A stretch of DNA of 64,000 nucleotides from Verticillium longisporum. Taxonomy: Eukaryota; Ascomycota; Sordariomycetes; Glomerellales; Plectosphaerellaceae. The first letter of the stretch is position 1; every line of letters begins with the position of its first letter. Of this stretch, positions 1 to 13,156 are shown one piece after another. Below the pieces are notes generated by a model. The model searched no databases. It had not been told where the DNA came from and worked only from the letters and a program-made list of their open reading frames with translations. The stretch is from positions 2,418,001 through 2,482,000 of the forward strand of contig JAETXT010000001.1 of assembly GCA_019188255.1 (NCBI GenBank). Direction: 5' to 3'. The position numbers and the translations under genes were made by a program.

Positions 1-855
1 AAATCGTAAAGCCCTCGAGGAAGCTATTATTATTTATTAACCTAGATATATTATTTATTATTAAAAGGCTAATATTCTTAAACTTACCCTCTTCTATCTA
101 TATATCGATTTATATAATTATTTTCTAAATAATAAAAATATAATTAAATTAATCTAGGACTATTTTAATCTTCTTATTAACTTTAAGTTTATTAACCTAT
201 TAATAAATACCTTTAATAATAATAATCTTATCTATTTATATCTTTAAAGTATTTATTATTTAAGCTATACCTTTATTAATTAATTATTATTTTATATCTT
301 AAAGAATATTAATATTATTATAGCTTTTATTATAAGCGAGAAAGAGAGTATTATTATTAAGAAAGAGGCTATAATTATAAAGAAGAAGGAGGTATAGGAG
401 TATAAAGTAATAGAGAAGGCTACTAAGCTTATAGCTATTAAGGAAAAGAAGATAGCTAATATTAAAGTTTATATCTATAAGGCTTAAGAGGAGCTCTATT
501 ATATTATTAATAGTTTAGAGGCTTTTAAGGAAGTATTAATAGCTCGAACTCCTACTTCTAAAGCTATTATTACTTTAAAGGGATTAGCTAAGCGCTCTAT
601 TCTAGCTCTAGCCCTTAGCTATTTAATAAAGAGAACTTAATTAATTCCTTAGAAGATTATATAAATTATTAATAATAATAAAGAGAATAATAATAATAAT
701 AATAATAATAAAAATATTAATAAATTAATTATTAAAGGTTTAAATAAAATAAATAATTTAAAATAATTTTTCCTTTATTTAAGTAAAAGTAAAAAAGAAT
801 TAATATCTTAATAATAATAGCTATAAAATATTATTATATTATTTAATTAATATAT
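1..855 (+). pseudogene. Inverted, RIP-degraded fragment of the antisense transposase-like relic
   Basis: Read on the + strand this is the reverse complement of roughly 12,975-13,835, and of the matching part of the first retroelement copy near 6,335-7,200. Shared landmarks include a Lys/Glu-rich stretch at about 330-490, a segment encoding ARTPTSKAI near 545-580, and an AAT-repeat (poly-Asn) tract at about 686-716. Stop codons appear where Gln, Arg or Trp codons would become TAA or TAG after C-to-T change. The match ends within a few bases of the first LTR at 856. The left end is cut by the window, so its full length is unknown. Identity as the C-terminal part of a Pogo-like transposase rests on the motifs seen in the longer copies and is inference. 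Confidence 0.55.
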
Positions 856-1053
856 TAATATAAAGAGTTAGATATTAAGAATCTAACCCCTATTTATATT
901 ATCGTAGATACTTTAGCGATAAGCTTTAGTTTAAAAGGAGAAATCGAGGCTATACTTAATAGCCTTAATAAATTAAAGTTAATATAATAGCTTATTAATT
1001 ATTCGCTAATTTAATTACTTTCCTTAATCTAGGCCCTTAATTTAATACTTTTA
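856..1053 (+). repeat. Left LTR of retroelement copy A
   Basis: This is a 198-bp repeat that begins with TAATATAA and matches 8229-8426 and 14876-15073 along its length. The outer ends read TA...TA, consistent with an original TG...CA after RIP. No polypurine tract lies directly upstream, as expected for a 5' LTR. It abuts the inverted relic at 1-855. Confidence 0.75.
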
Positions 1054-1249
1054 TATTCTTTAATTTCTATAATTTATAATTAAATTAAATTAAATAATAG
1101 ATTAAAGTATATTAGAATTTAAAAGCGAATTACTTATTATAATAAATACTACTCTAAAGATAAATTAATAAGAATATTATTAGAATCGTTAAGGGGTAGC
1201 TATAATAAGAAGATTATACTTAAATTAAGATCTTCTCTAGAAAATTATC

Positions 1250-4200
1250 GTTAAAGTATTAGCGAATAAATAACTTAAGCCGAATTATAAATATAAATCC
1301 TTTAAACTTTAATCTATAAACTCTATAAATAGAGATATAAAAATAACCTCTTAATTTAACGTTTTACTAAATATACCTTTATTATAAAGAACTATAATAA
1401 ATTATTTATTTATAATTATAAAATACTCGAAAAGGATATTATTATTATTTAAATCGATAATTAATTTATTATAATTAAGGCTAGAAATACTTTCCGATTT
1501 AATATAAATATAGCTTAAATTATAGAATAATTAATGATAAAACTTATTTATATTTTATAAATAATATAATAAAATTATACCTAGAACTTCGAAATAATCT
1601 ATAAAGAAGACTTTAATAAGGACGATATAAATATTTATTAAAAAGATTTCTAAAGCTTTATAAAATAGGAGTATTTATTAAAGGATTTATAAAATTTAGC
1701 TTATTAAGAATAATTATATTCGCTCTACTTTTAAGGAAATAAGGATATCTCCTTTTTTATCTTCTTTAATTATTAAGAGAATATTTATTAATTATTTAGC
1801 GAAAACGTAGATTATAATAAAGAATACGTTTTCGTATATTTCCGATAATTCCTTTATTTTATAAAAGATAAATTAATAGAATACTATATTCCTATTAAGG
1901 ATATTAAAATAATTATATATAAAGCTTAATAAATATAGGATATTAATAAATTATAGAATAAATAGTAAAAAAGTAAAAAGCGAACTTATTCTTAATTAGC
2001 TTAGAGCGAACCTTATAATATTACCCCTAGCTATAGGGCCTCGAAGAGAGAAGCCTTATAAGATTAATCGTTAATAAAGTAAAGTCGTTGTTCCTATTAT
2101 AATAGAAGTATTATACTAAAGTAAGTAAGAAACCTAAACCCCTATTCTATAAGAATATTATCGAGTAACTAGAATACTACCCCTATAATACTATTTAATA
2201 TATACTTCTATTATAATAAACTAGGGTATTAAATATAGAATTATATTTAGCTTAAACTATAAAAGCTAAAAGCTATAATTATTAATATTTAATTATCTAA
2301 GTTTAAGGTTATCTAGATAATAGAATTCTTAGAAAACGATTTAATATAAATTCTAACTCGAAGAATATTATATTAAAAATAAATATCGGGAAAATTACGA
2401 AAACGTTAATAATTATTATATAATAGGGTAAGGAAATTAAATTCTCTATTAATTTAGATATTAATACTATTATAGATATTATTAATCTTACCTTTATTTA
2501 GCTATTAAAGCTATAAGAAATAGAAAATATAGAAGCTCCTAAACTATAAACGATCGATAAATAGATAGCGAATAGCTATAGATTATTTACCCTTTTATTC
2601 TATTTACTAAATATATAAAATCGACCTTAATTATTATATTAATTATTTATATATATAGAACGACTTAAAGGGTTATAGTATATCCTTCTATCTAATAATA
2701 ATATAAATAAGGAAAGTATTTAAGTAAATATTATTACCCGATCTTTTACTTAGGGCTATATATCTAATATAAACCTTAAAGAGTTTATAAAGATAATAAT
2801 TAAAGATAAAGCTAAAGCCTATATTATTTATATTATTTAAGTAATAGCTATAATACTTAATATAACGATTCCTATTATCGATAAGCCCTTTCCTAATAAT
2901 AAATAAATTAAAGCGCTCTTTTTAGAATTTATAGAGTTTAAAGATATATTCTCTAAAGATTTAGCGAAAGAACTATTAATATTAAAAGACGTAGAATACT
3001 TAATAGACTTAAAAGAAAGGGCTAAACCTCTTTATAAGCTAATCTACTTATTATCCTAGAAATAGCTAGAAGAGCTCTATCGCTATATAATAGAAGGGGA
3101 GGCTATAAAGAGAATTAAGAAATCTATTATTTTTATAGAGGTTTTAATATTATTTATATTAAAGAAGGATAAGAGTTTATATTTATATATCGATTATTAG
3201 GGTCTAAATATAATTATTATAAAGAATTAATATTTATTCCCTTTAATAAGCGAACTTTTAAATTATTTAATTAAAGTAAAATATTTCTTTAAAATAGATA
3301 TTTAAGATATTTATTATTAGATTTATATTAAAGAGAATAATTAATAGAAAATTATATTCTAAACTTAATATAAATACTATAAATATATTATAATATTATT
3401 CGAGCTTATAAATATTTTTATTATATTTTAAATATATATTTACTAAATATTTATTAAATTATTAAACGATTTCTATATTGCTTATTTAGATAATATCTTA
3501 ATTTATTTAAGAATAAGGGAAGAATATATAGGTTATTTTTAATAAATCCTTAAGAGATTTCGAGATTTTAAGCTTTTTATAAAATAATTAAAATATTTAT
3601 TCTATTAAGATAAATAGAATTCCTTAAATTTATTATCTCTAAAGAAAATATAGCTATAAACTTAAATTATATCTAAATAATCGCTAATTAATAACCCCTT
3701 AAATCCTTTAAGGATATATAAATATTCCTAGGATTTATTAACTTCTATTCACGATTTATCGAAGGATATTCTAAGATAATAATACCTTTATTAATATTAT
3801 TAAAAGGAAGTATTATAAAGGTTAAGAAGGGATTATTTAAATAGCTACTTAAAATATAGAAAGTATTTAAAATATTAAAGCTTACTTTTATTATTATTAT
3901 AATCTTATAATATTAGGATTATATATTTAAAAGTTAAATCGAGATTAATATATTAAATAATATTATTTTAAGGATCTTTAATTAAAAATATAAGAATAAT
4001 TAGAGATTTATCGCTTATTATTTACGAAAGCTTTTATTAATAGAATAATAATAAAGGACTAAGTAATAAGAACTATTTACGATAATAGAAAGCCTAGAAT
4101 ATTAATATTATTACTTTAAAGGTATAAATTAAGTCTTTATAATATTAACCGACTATTAAGCCCTTAAAGGTATTATATAAGCCCTAGCTAGAGACCTTTA

Positions 4201-6200
4201 GGGAAGGCTTATATAATAAGTATATTAATTATCGTCTTTTAATTTCGAAATTTAATATTAACCTAGGATTATAAACTTAATTAATAATCTCTTAAGACGA
4301 TTAAACTATATAGGAGAATAAGCGTTAATAAGTGATATATTCCTTATATTATCTAAAAAGCTATAATTAATAGAAGACTTACCTATGGATATTAAGCGAA
4401 CTATCGTAAAAATAAAGCTAAAGGACGCTATAAATAGAGCTTATATCTAAGCTATCTAAGTAATATTATAAGGATAGAAGCTTATCCTTATATTACGAAG
4501 ATACTATAATTCTAGGGAAAAGGGGCCTTCACCTTTTAAATAAAGGGTAATATATATTCGCATTATAATAATAAATAAAATAAAGAAAAAAGCTTTTTCT
4601 TAACCTTAAAGCTAAGAAGCTAAGGCTAGAAAGTTAATAGCGATTTACTAAAGGACTAGAAAAGGGTCTAAAGAATTAATAGAATCTAAAATTATTATTC
4701 TAGATTAATATATCCTATATTCCATTATAAAGGAACTTATAAAGAACGAAATAATATTAAGGCCTACCTTTACCCTAGAATTTAAGGATTTAATTAAAGG
4801 ATTATAAGCTATTAACTTAGAATACCTTTTTTAGAAAGAGAATATAAGCTAATAAGCTAAAAGAAGGGAAGGTTATATTATAAATAATTAAAATACCCTC
4901 CTCTTTAAGGGACGATTAATTATCCTTATATAAAGAATACTTTATAAAGAGTTACTTAAATAATACTATAATAACCCCTAAATAGGATATATAAAAGTAA
5001 ATAAAACCTTTAAATTATTAATAAGGAAGTTCTATTAAGAAAATATATCTATTAATATCTACTATTATATTATTAAATACTTAATATATTAAAGGACTTA
5101 AATACTTTAATATAGATTATATAGGAAACTATAATTATTATTACTTCTATTCTATCCTTTCTAAGAAATATCTTTAAACTTTATTATAAGCTTAAGCCCT
5201 ATATTAAAGGATAATAGCCTAGAATACGATTCTATCTTTATAATCGTAGATTAATTTATAAAAATTACCTAGTTCCTAGCTATATATAAGACGTTAACGG
5301 CTATTAGCTTAAATATAATCCTCTATAAAGAAATAGAATATAGGTTTAAGAGCTTAGAGGGTATAATAAATAATAGAGATAAACTCTTTATAAATAAATT
5401 CTAGGAAGAATTCTATTAAGAGAGAGCGATCTAGCGTTACCTCTCTATCGCCTATTACCCTTAGATAGATAAGTAAATAGAGAGAACTTACTAGATACTA
5501 GAAAGATACTTTCACTATATTAGCGATTAAGTACTAAAAGAATAACTATATTATTTAAAAGAAATAGAATTCTTATATAATAATAGTATATATAATATTA
5601 TTAGAGTTTTACTATTTAAAGCTTTATATAAGTATTACCCTAGAATAATTAATTATATAGCTTTAAGAAAGGATATAAAGGTCTAAAGTATAAAAGAAAA
5701 GATCGAGAAGATTATAATTATTTATTAAATAATTAATAAAAACTAATAGTATATAATATATATTTAAGCCTTCTATTATAATAAGAGGTATATATTAAAA
5801 ACCTTTAATATTAAAGATATTATAGGGCTCTCTATTAAGAACTTCTATTTTAAAGCGGATTAGAAGCTAGTATTATAATATATCTAAATCTAGATTATAG
5901 AATACATAAACGAATAAGCTTATTATATAATATTCCTTAAAACTTATTCTAGAATATATAATATTTTCTTTATCTCTTCCCTTAAATTATAATATAATTA
6001 CTAAATCGATATTAAATAATCGGCCTACCTCCCTATATTAGAGGATAAATAGGATAAATAGGAAATCGAAGATATTATATCTTATAAGGAGGATTAAGGG
6101 TAAAGGTTCTATTTAGTAAAATAGGCTAAATAGTTAATAGAATATAATACTTAAGAACCCGAAAACTACCTCGAAAATATAATATAAACCTTAAAAAGGT
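1250..6200 (+). pseudogene. gag-pol relic of copy A, ending in a chromodomain
   Basis: Reading through RIP-type stops, a Cys/His knuckle-like segment lies near 2,085-2,125. A reverse-transcriptase active site reads YLDN at 3,483-3,494 (YLDD expected; GAT to AAT is a RIP change). An integrase tail equivalent to the fungal P-Q-T-D-G-Q-T-E-R block lies at about 5,450-5,490, with Trp and Gln codons turned into stops. A chromodomain follows at about 6,062-6,200, recognisable from the FYLVK and EPENYLEN words. This domain order identifies a chromovirus (Ty3/gypsy with C-terminal chromodomain). No intact frame remains. Domain limits are approximate. Confidence 0.8.
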
Positions 6201-6334
6201 ATTAAAAGTATTAAAAGTATAAATATAAATAATAAGATAAATAACTAAAGTCCTAAAATACTTATTAATAAATTATTATATAAGAAAAATAAAGAAATAA
6301 AAAATAAAACTCTAATATTAAGCCCTAAGAATAT

Positions 6335-8100
6335 TATTAATATATTAATTAAATAATATAATAGCGCTTTATAATTATTATTATTAAGATATTAATTCCC
6401 TTTTATCTTTATTTAAATAAAGGAAATATTATTTTAAGTTATTTATTTTAATTAAACCTTTAATAATTAACTTATTAATACTTTTATTATTATTATTATT
6501 ATTATTATTTTCTTTATTATTATTAATAATTTATATAATCTTCTAAAGAATTAATTAAATTCTCTTTACTAAGCAGCTAAGGGCTAGAGCTAGAGTAAAG
6601 CGCTTAATTAACCCTTTTAAAATAATAATAGCTTTAAGGATAAAGGTTTAAGCTATTAATACTTCTTTAAGAGCTTTAGAACTATTAACGATATAGCGGA
6701 GCTCCTTTTAAGCTTTACGGATATAAGCTTTAATATTAATTACCTTCTTCTCCTTAAAAATTATAAGCTTAATAGCCTTCTCTATTATTTTACGCTCTTC
6801 TATCTCTTTCTTCTCTATAATTATTACCTCTTTCTTAATAATAATATTCTCTTTCTTATTTATAATAAAAGCTATAATAATATTAATATTCTTTAAGATA
6901 TAAGAAGACGATTAGCTAATAAAAGTATAGCTCGAGTAATAAACGCCTTAAAAGCGCGAATAAATAGAACTATTATTATTAAAAGTATCTATTAATAGAT
7001 CGATAAGCTTAAAGTTAATAGGAATTTTAGAGTAATTATAGATTAATATAATAACGTCTTTACTATTTAAAAGGTAATTATATAAATTAATATATAAATA
7101 GAATAAAATAAGCTCGAGAATATTAGCCTCTTAATAATAAATAATATACCTAGGTTAGCGAATAATAATAGCCTCTTTAAGGGCTTTATAGCTTAGAGGC
7201 TAAACCTATTAAAGAAGACTTAATTAATAAAAGGATATAAAATAAAGGGCTAAGAAATTTATAAATTAACGAAGCTAGAGAGATAATAATAAATATATCG
7301 AGGATATCTTAGCGAGTAAATATTATATAATTAATTAAAAAGAACCTAAAAGTCTAAGTATAATTTATAATATTATAGAAATAGCTATTATTAATTAAAT
7401 CGATAATAATTTCTAATATTTTCTTAAAATATTTAATTATTTTAATAAAGTAAGAGAGATAATAAATATATTATTTCGATAAATAATTATATAAAGTTAT
7501 ACTTTTATTAATATATATTTAATTATAGATTTCGTATTAAATAAATTAAATAATTTTATAAAAGGGCTTAAAGATCTATAATTATTAACTAATATAATTA
7601 AAAGATTTAATAAATTTATAATAAAATAGATACTTTTATTAAATTTATAAATAATATATTTAATATTAGAATATTTAGCTATATATTTAATATCTAGCTA
7701 TAAAGCGAGTTTACCGAAATAATATTTATATAAAGGGTTCTTAGCTTTAATATTAAGAAGCTAGCGATTATAGGCCTAAGCTAATTAAGGATTATATAAA
7801 TATACTTTATCGAAACGAAAAGAAATATCTAATATTATAACGATTAAATAGAATAATTAAAATATCTAAGGATAAATATAAGATTAAGTAGATAAGATAA
7901 GAATATAATAAATTATAAGAATATCGATTATTAAAAGAAGCTAAAGATAATAAGATCTAGGGGAGTTATAAGTATAATAGAGAGAACTTTATAAAATAAA
8001 TATAATAAATTATTATTTATAAATTAATAATAAGGATTATTCTATATTATTACCTACTTCTAGGCTATTATTAATATTACTATTATTATAATTTCCGTAA
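6335..8100 (-). pseudogene. Probable Pogo-like DDE transposase relic inside copy A
   Basis: Between the chromodomain and the right LTR the + strand has no further retroelement domain. The minus strand shows a block near 7,575-7,600 resembling the DGHxSH motif of DDE_1 transposases (Asp and Gly codons altered to Asn, His to Tyr, as RIP would do). About 25 codons later, near 7,440-7,500, comes a block resembling the LPPHxTHxLQPLD motif. Further on are a Lys/Glu-rich region and a poly-Asn tract at about 6,480-6,520. I do not see the N-terminal helix-turn-helix, and no terminal inverted repeats can be fixed. The same stretch occurs at the same place in copy B and, inverted, at 1-855. An unusual antisense ORF of the retroelement is the alternative reading. 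Confidence 0.45.
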
Positions 8101-8228
8101 TATATCTAACCTAGCTCTATATTATAGCTATATTAAGGAATAAGGCTTAAGAAGTAATACGTTAAAGTACTAAGACGTATTAGCGAAGGCATTATAAGTT
8201 CTAGGGACTAGACCTCTAGGAGGGGAGG

Positions 8229-8426
8229 TAATATAAGGAATTAGATATTAGGAACCTAACCCCTATTTACATTATCGTAGATACTTTAATGATAAGCCTT
8301 AGTTTAAAAGGAGAAGTTAAGGCTATACTTAATAGCCTCGATAAGTTAAAGTTAATATAATAGCTTACCGATTATTCGTTAATCTAATTACTTTCCCTAA
8401 TCTAGGCCCTTAGCCTAATACCTTTA
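8229..8426 (+). repeat. Central LTR shared by copies A and B
   Basis: A 198-bp repeat preceded at 8218-8228 by the polypurine tract AGGAGGGGAGG. It serves as the 3' LTR of copy A and the 5' LTR of copy B. Differences from the other two LTRs are almost all C/T or G/A, as expected of RIP. Confidence 0.8.
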
Positions 8427-8439
8427 TAATTATTTAATA

Positions 8440-11400
8440 AAAGCGTAAATTATAATAAAGAATATATTTTCGAGTATTTCTAATAATTCTTTTATTTTAT
8501 ATAGGATAAGCTAATAGAATATTATATTCTTATCGAAGATATTAAAGTAATTATATATAAGGCTTAATAAATATAGGATATTAATAAGTTATAGAATAAG
8601 CGATAAGAAAGTAAGAAATAAATTTATTCTTAGTTAATTTAGGGCGAACCCTATAATATTACTCTTAGCTATAAGGCCTTAAAGAAAGAAGCTTTATAGG
8701 ATTAATTATTAATAAAGCGAGGTCGTTCCTCCTATTATAGTAAAGATATTATACTAAGGTAGGCGAGAAACTTAAACCCTTACCTTATAAGAATACTATC
8801 GAGTAACTAAAATACCGCCCTTATAATACTATCTAATATATACTTCTATTATAATAAGCTAAAGTATTAAATATAGAATTATATTTAGCTCGAGCTATAA
8901 AGGCTAAAAGCTATAATTACTAATATCTAGCTATTTAAGTTAAAGGGTATCTAGATAATAGAATTCTCGGAAAACGATTTAGTATAGATTCTAATCTAAA
9001 GAGTACTATATTAAAAATAGATATTAGGAAGATTATAAAAACGTTAGCGATTATTATTTAATAAAGTAAAGAAATTAAATTCTCTATTAATTTAGATATT
9101 AATATTATTATAAATATTATTAATCTTACCCTTATTTAGCTATTAAAGCTATAAAAGGTAGAAGGTATAGAAGCTCCTAAACTATAAATATTTAATAAAT
9201 AGATAGTAAATCGCTATAGATTATTCGCCCTCTTATTCTATTTATTAAATATATAAAATCGACTTTAATTATTATATTAATTATTTATATATATAGAACG
9301 ATTTAAAGGGTTAAAATATATCTTTTTATTTAACGATAATATAAACTAGGAAAGTATTTAAATAGATATTATTATTTAATCCTTTACTTAAGGCTATATA
9401 TTTAATATAGATCTTAAGGAGTTTATAAAGATAATAATCGAAGATAAAACTAAAGCTTATATCGCTTATATTATTTAGGTAATAATTATAATATTTAATA
9501 TAATAATTCCTATTATTAATAAGCTTTCTCTTAATAATAAGTAAATTAAAGCGCTCCTTTTAGAATTTATAGAGTTTAAAGATATATTCTCCGAAGATTT
9601 AGCGAAAGAATTATTAATATTAAAAAATATAGAATACTTAAGAAACCTAAAAGAAAGGGCTAAACCTCTTTATAGGCTAATCTATTTATTATCCTAGAGG
9701 TAGCTAGAAGAGCTCTATTATTATATAATAGAAAAGGAGGCTATAAAGAGAATTAAGAAATCTATTAGCTTTATAGGGGCTTTAATATTATTCATATTAA
9801 AGAAGGATAGGAATTTATATTTATATATTAATTATTAAAGTCTAAATATAATTATTATAAAGAATTAATACTTTCTCCTTCTAAAAAGCGAACTTTTAGA
9901 TTATTTAATTAAGGTAAAATACTTCTCTAAAATAGATATCTAGGATATTTATTATTAGATTTATATTAAAGAGAATAATTAACAGAAAATTATATTCTAA
10001 ATTTAATATAAATATTATAAATATATTATAATATTATTTAAGCTTATAAATACCTTTATTATATTCTAAGTATATATTTATTAAATATTTATTAGATTAT
10101 TAAACGATTTCTATATTATTTATTTAAACGATATTTTAATTTATTCGAGAATAAGGGAAGAATATATAGCTTATTTTTAATAAATCCTTAAAAGACTTTA
10201 AGATTTTAAGCTTTTTATAAAATAATTAAAATATTCATTCTATTAAGATAAAATAGAATTCCTTAAGTTTATTATCTTTAAAGAAAATATAGCTATAGAC
10301 TTAAACTATATTTAAGCGATTATTAATTAATAACCCCCTAAATCCTTTAAAGATATATAAATATTCCTAGGATTCGCTAACTTCTATTAATAGTTTATTA
10401 AAGGATATTCTAAAATAATAATACTTTTATTAATATTATTAAAGGGAAGTATTATAAGGGTTAAGAAGGGATTATTTAAATAGCTATTTAAAGTATAAAA
10501 GGCGTTTAAGGTATTAAAGCTTACTTTTATTATTATTACGATCTTATAGTATTAGGATTATATATTTAAAGGTTAGATCGAGATTAATATATTAAATAAT
10601 ATTATCTTAAAAATCTTTAATTAAAAATATAAAAATAATTAGAGATTTATTATTTATTATTTATAAAAGCTTTTATTAATAGAATAATATTAGGGGATTA
10701 AATAATAAGAATTACTTATAATAATAGAAAGCTTAGAATATTAATATTATTATTTTAAAGGTATAGGTTAAGTCTTTATAGTATTAATCGATTATTAAGC
10801 CCTTAAGGGTATTATATAGGCCCTAGCTAGAAACCTTTAGGGAAAGCTTATATAATAAATATATTAATTATTATCTTTTAATTTCGAAATTTAATATTAA
10901 TCTAAGATTATAAACCTAGTTAATAATCTCTTAAGATAATTAAACTATATAAGAGAATAAGTATTAATAAATAATATATTCCCTATATTATCTAAAAAGC
11001 TATAATTAATAAAAGATTTAGCTATAGATATTAAGCGAATTATTATAAAAATAAAACTAAGAGATATTATAAATAGAGCTTATATCTAGGCTATCTAGGC
11101 GATATTATAAAGATAGAAGCCTATCCTTATATTAAGAAGATATTATAGCTTTAGGGGAAAAGGGCTTTTACCTTTTAAGTAAAAGGTAATATATATTTAT
11201 ATTATTATAATAAATAAAGCGGAGAAGAAAGCTTCTTCTTAACCTCGAAGCTAAGAAGCTAAGGCTAGAAAGTTAATAGCGATTCGCTAAAGGATTAGAA
11301 AAAGGTCTAAGGAATCGATAAAGTTTAAGGTTATTATTCTAAATTAATATATTCTATATTCTATTATAAAAAAGCTTATAAAGAATAAAATAATATTAAA

Positions 11401-12880
11401 GCTTACCTTTATCTTAGAATTTAAGGACTTAGTTAGAGGATTATAGGCTATTAATCTAAGATACCTTTTTTAGAAGGAGAATATAAATTAATAAGCTAGA
11501 AAAAAGGAAAATTATATTATAGATAATTAAAGTACTTTCTTCTTTAAAAAATAATTAATTATCCCTATATAAGGAATACTCTATAAAGAGCTATTTAAGT
11601 AATACTATAATAACCCCTAAGCAGGATATATAAAAGTAAATAAGACCTTTAAGCTATTAATAAGGAAGTTCTATTAAGAAAATATATCTATTAATATCTA
11701 TTATTATATTACTAAATACTTAATATATTAAAGGATTTAAATACCTTAATATAGATTATATAGGAAACTATAATCGCTATTACTTCTATCCTATCCTTTC
11801 TAAGAAATATCTTTAGACTTTATTATAAGCTTAAGCCCTATATTAAAGGATAATAGCCTAGAATACGATTCTATCCTTATAATTATAGATTAATTTACGA
11901 AAGCTATTTAATTCTTAGCTATATATAAGACGCTAATAGCTATTAACTTAAATATAATCCTCTATAAGGAAATATAGTATAGGTTTAGGAGCTTAGAGGG
12001 TATAGTAAATAATAGAGATAAACTCTTTATAAGTAAATTCTAGGAGGAGTTCTATTAAGAGAGAGTAATTTAATATTACTTCTCTATTACTTATTACCCT
12101 TAAATAGACGAGTAGATTAAGAGAACCTATTAAACGCTAGAAACATACTTTTACTATATTAATAATTAAGCGTTAAAAGAATAATTATATTATTTAAAAG
12201 AAATAGAGTTCTTATATAATAATAATATATATAGTATTATTAGCGTCTCTCTATTTAAAGCTTTATATAAATATTACCTTAGAATAATTAATTATATAGC
12301 TTTAAGAAGGGATATAAAAGTCTAGAATATAAAGGAAAAGATCGAGAAGATTATAATTATTTACTAAATAATTAATAAAAACTAATAATATATAATATAT
12401 ACTTAAGCCTTCTATTATAATAAGAAGTATATATTAAAAACCTTTAATATTAAGGATATTATAAGATTCTTTATTAAGAATTTCTAATTTAAAATAAATT
12501 AAAAGCTAATATTATAATATATCTAAGTCTAGATTATAGAATAAATAAATAAATAAGCTTATTATATAATATTCCCTAAAATTTATTCTAGAATATATAA
12601 TATTTTCTTTATCTCTTCCCTCGAATTATAATATAATCGCTAAATTAATATTAAATAATAAGCTTACTTCTTTATATTAGAGGATAAATAGGATAAATAG
12701 GAAATCGAAGATATTATATCCTATAAAGAGGATTAAAGGTAAAGGTTCTATTTAATAAAATAGGCTAAATAGCTAATAGAATATAATACCTAAGAACTTA
12801 AAAGCTACCTCGAAAATATAATCTAAACCTTAAAAAGGTATTAAAAGTATTAGAGATATAAATATAAATAATAAAATAAA
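8440..12880 (+). pseudogene. pol relic of copy B
   Basis: Collinear with the pol region of copy A. The reverse-transcriptase active site reads YLND at 10,121-10,132: here the first Asp has become Asn, whereas copy A lost the second. The integrase core is near 11,870-12,120 and the chromodomain near 12,700-12,830. Stops in every frame are TAA/TAG at positions expected for Gln, Arg or Trp. The two copies carry different RIP changes at the active site, so they were mutated at least partly independently. Confidence 0.78.
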
Positions 12881-12969
12881 TAACTAAAGTCCTAAAATAA
12901 TTAATAATAAATTATTATATAAGAAAAATAAAGAAATAAAAAATAGAATTCCAATATTAAGCTTTAATA

Positions 12970-13120
12970 ATATTATTAATATATTAATTAAATAATATAA
13001 TAGCGCTTTATAGCTATTATTATTAAGATATTAATTCCTTTTTATCCTTATTTAAATAAAAGAAATATTATTTTAAATTATTTATTTTAATTAAACCCTT
13101 AATAATTAGCTTATTAATAC

Positions 13121-13156
<36 letters not shown>

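Larger units (their letters stand above)
856..8426 (+). mobile_element. RIP-degraded chromodomain Ty3/gypsy LTR retrotransposon, copy A
   Basis: A 7.57-kb element is bounded by LTRs at 856-1053 and 8229-8426. The order of decayed domains on + is gag, protease, reverse transcriptase, RNase H, integrase and chromodomain (to about 6,200), followed by about 2 kb that is best read on the opposite strand. A polypurine tract (AGGAGGGGAGG) ends at 8228 immediately before the right LTR. CpA and TpG are nearly absent and every frame is broken by stops, which is the RIP pattern, so the copy cannot encode proteins. It shares its right LTR with copy B, forming a tandem LTR-internal-LTR-internal-LTR array. 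Confidence 0.85.
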
